Part shown: in pieces, positions 23,961 to 25,868 of the stretch
How positions within the stretch are numbered: the stretch's first letter is position 1
Layout: each line of letters opens with the position of its first letter
DNA from: an uncultured Porphyromonas sp.
Lineage (GTDB): Bacteria > Bacteroidota > Bacteroidia > Bacteroidales > Porphyromonadaceae
Assembly: GCA_905372565.1 (NCBI GenBank)
Contig: CAJPPK010000022.1
Coordinates: 1-25,868, forward strand
Direction: 5' to 3'
Length of the DNA: 25,868 nucleotides
The notes under the pieces: model-generated
What the model saw: only the letters and a program-made list of their open reading frames with translations
Databases searched by the model: none
What the model was told of the DNA's origin: nothing
Made by a program: the position numbers and the translations under genes

Positions 23961-25817
23961 CTAGCCCTTCACCTGGGCTGCATGGAGCTTGGCGTAGCGA
24001 TCACCGCGAGCCAACAGCTCTTCGTGCGTACCTTGCTCCACGATCTGGCCACCCTCGACGACGCAAATGAGGTCAGCGTGGATGATGGTAGAGAGGCGGT
24101 GAGCGATGACGATCGTCGTGCGCCCCGTCATCAGGCGGTCGAGCGCACTCTGCACGAGGCGCTCACTCTTCGTATCGAGAGCCGAAGTCGCCTCGTCGAG
24201 GATGAGGATCGGAGGATTCTTGTAGACCGCTCGGGCTATGGAGAGACGCTGGCGCTGTCCGCCGGAGAGCTTACCCCCTCGGTCCCCGATGTTCGTCGCA
24301 TAGCCATGGGGAAGCTCGTCGATGAACTCATCCGCATGGGCGACGACAGCAGCCTGGCGGATAGCTTCCGGATCGGGAGTATCGATACCAAAGGCGATAT
24401 TATCTGCCACGGAGGCATTGAAGAGGATCGGCTCTTGGTTCACATTCCCCATGAGGCTACGGAGATCGTGGAGCGTGACCTCACGGACGTCAGTACCATC
24501 GATGGTGATACTCCCCTCGACGACATCGTAGAAGCGAGGGATCAGATCCACGAGGGTACTCTTCCCCGAGCCCGAATGCCCGACGAGCGCCACGGTCTGC
24601 CCCTTGCGAATGGTGAGGTTCACATGCCTTAGCACCCACTCCTCCTCATAGCGGAAGGAGACATCATGTAGCTCGATCTTGTCCTCGAAAGTTAGTGGCT
24701 TCGGCTGAGCTGGATCTAAGATGTTACTTTCCGCCTTCAGAATGCGGTCAACGCGCTCCATCGACGCCATGCCTCGGCGAACGTTGTAGATGCCACGGCT
24801 AAGCTCCTTGAGCGGATTGATCAAGCTATAGAAGATCACCAAGTAGTAGATGAAGGTCGAAGCACTGATCGGGCTACTCTGATTGAGGATCAATGAGCCC
24901 CCGTACCATAGGACGATGGCGATGGTAGCCGTACCGAGGAACTCACTCATCGGGTGTGCTAGCTGCTGACGACGTGCGACTCGGATGGTCGTACGGCGGT
25001 AGTTCTCGTTGGATCGCTCGAAGCGATCTCCGACATAGGCCTCGGCTGTGAAGGCTTTGACAATGCGTAGTCCGCCGAGCGTCTCTTCGACCTGACTGAT
25101 GAGGCCTCCCCACTGCGTCTGAGCCTCTAGGCTTGAGCGCTTGAGCGTCTTACCTACACGCCCCATGATGAAGCCTGCCAGCGGGAGAACGAGGAAGACG
25201 AAGAGCGTTAGCTCCCACGAGATCATCAGCATCGTCGAGAGATAGACGATGATCAGGATAGGATTCTTAAGCAGGAGGTCTAGCGAACTCATCACAGAGT
25301 TCTCTACCTCCCCGACATCGCCCGTGATTCGTGCTAGGACATCCCCCTTGCGCTCGTCGCTAAAGAAGCCCAAAGGGAGGGCAAGGATCTTACGATTAAG
25401 CTGATTGCGTAGATCTCTGACGACCCCCGTACGTATCGGTATCAGGAAGAAGTCCGCCAAATAGGTCGCACTGACCTTCAGTAGGGTCATCACCACGAGG
25501 TAGACGCCGAGGACAACGAGCGCATACGACGCCCCTTCCTGCTCGATCAGCTGGGTGACCCAGTAACCAAAGTTATTGACAAGCGCCTTGAATAGTCCAT
25601 CCCAGCCACTCCTTGTCCAGAGGTCAAAGCCAGCGAAGGGGATGTAAGTATGTACCCTATCCTCGATTTGGAAGAGGATATTCAGGATCGGCATCACCAG
25701 AGAGAAGGCGACGAGGTTGAGCAAAGCGCTCAGGATGTTGAAGCCCACCGCCAGCGTCAAGAACCTCTTGTAATGAGGCGCTATGAAGCGGCGAACCAAA
25801 ACAAATATATCTTTCAT
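23961..25817 (-). CDS. MsbA-type ABC exporter, fused membrane and ATPase domains
   Basis: The 618-residue half-transporter would work as a homodimer in the inner membrane, exporting a lipid or hydrophobic compound. The N-terminal domain (about 15-345) has six hydrophobic segments; a long loop after the first (about 50-95) is common in Bacteroidota members. The C-terminal ATPase has Walker A GHSGSGKST (413-421), Q-loop Q461, signature LSGGQ (517-521), Walker B ILILDE (537-542) and switch H573 (IAHRLS), all canonical. The substrate cannot be named; lipid A or phospholipid flippase activity is the default guess for MsbA-like proteins. It appears to be the first gene of a five-gene operon. No TAnnTTTG box is seen in the 51 nt upstream that are visible, so the promoter may lie outside. 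Confidence 0.9.
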   Translation of the reverse strand: MKDIFVLVRRFIAPHYKRFLTLAVGFNILSALLNLVAFSLVMPILNILFQIEDRVHTYIPFAGFDLWTRSGWDGLFKALVNNFGYWVTQLIEQEGASYALVVLGVYLVVMTLLKVSATYLADFFLIPIRTGVVRDLRNQLNRKILALPLGFFSDERKGDVLARITGDVGEVENSVMSSLDLLLKNPILIIVYLSTMLMISWELTLFVFLVLPLAGFIMGRVGKTLKRSSLEAQTQWGGLISQVEETLGGLRIVKAFTAEAYVGDRFERSNENYRRTTIRVARRQQLAHPMSEFLGTATIAIVLWYGGSLILNQSSPISASTFIYYLVIFYSLINPLKELSRGIYNVRRGMASMERVDRILKAESNILDPAQPKPLTFEDKIELHDVSFRYEEEWVLRHVNLTIRKGQTVALVGHSGSGKSTLVDLIPRFYDVVEGSITIDGTDVREVTLHDLRSLMGNVNQEPILFNASVADNIAFGIDTPDPEAIRQAAVVAHADEFIDELPHGYATNIGDRGGKLSGGQRQRLSIARAVYKNPPILILDEATSALDTKSERLVQSALDRLMTGRTTIVIAHRLSTIIHADLICVVEGGQIVEQGTHEELLARGDRYAKLHAAQVKG

Positions 25818-25868
25818 CTAAATGATCTGTATCTAGCAGTAGTTACGCTTATCGCACTACAATTATCT

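Noticed and set aside
25838..25852. A CAGTAGT stretch near the right edge as a third copy of the modular repeat
   Set aside because: Only seven bases match, with no second core, linker or tail.

Overview
The window looks like chromosomal DNA of a Bacteroidota, most likely a Porphyromonas-type member of the Bacteroidales with moderately high GC. The reasons are SusC/SusD (RagA/RagB) outer-membrane proteins, lipoproteins with the Bacteroidota surface-export signal, Bacteroides-type -7 boxes (TAnnTTTG) at several gene starts, and 23-nt minisatellites that recall the BrickBuilt elements of P. gingivalis. Genus is inferred, not proven. Eighteen protein genes are supported. All but one (17364-17867) lie on the minus strand.

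Layout. (1) 1-2291: str operon, read right to left as rpsL, rpsG, fusA (fusA cut by the window edge), with a clear promoter and a long structured rpsL-rpsG spacer. (2) 2399-2585: four 23-nt tandem repeats, then the terminator of the next operon. (3) 2607-15519: one long nutrient-uptake locus, read as susC, susD, DUF4843-type lipoprotein, PKD-like lipoprotein, and then two tandem zincin-type metalloprotease paralogs. The first paralog has lost every visible zinc ligand and the second is intact. A promoter and a 220-nt structured leader precede susC. (4) 15649-16878: cvpA-like gene and HD-domain gene. (5) 16959-19746: a 2.6-kb block bounded by two copies of a modular 23-nt-period repeat. It holds a promoter with a structured RNA leader, a secreted thioredoxin-fold protein without its CXXC cysteines, and aspA (aspartase), which converge on a shared hairpin terminator. 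(6) 19758-25817: an envelope-stress-like operon read as MsbA-type ABC exporter, Clp ATPase with a degenerate first AAA+ domain, ECF sigma factor, small membrane protein (putative anti-sigma), and secreted Spy/CpxP-like protein, ended by a strong terminator.

How the parts fit. The SusCD block probably binds and imports peptides produced by surface or periplasmic proteolysis, and aspartase fits amino-acid catabolism. The main points for a second look are three separate decayed active sites beside otherwise well-conserved folds (metalloprotease paralog, Clp D1 domain, thioredoxin fold), the modular 23-nt repeat family with orientation-switching cores, and the unassigned RNA leader upstream of the thioredoxin-fold gene.
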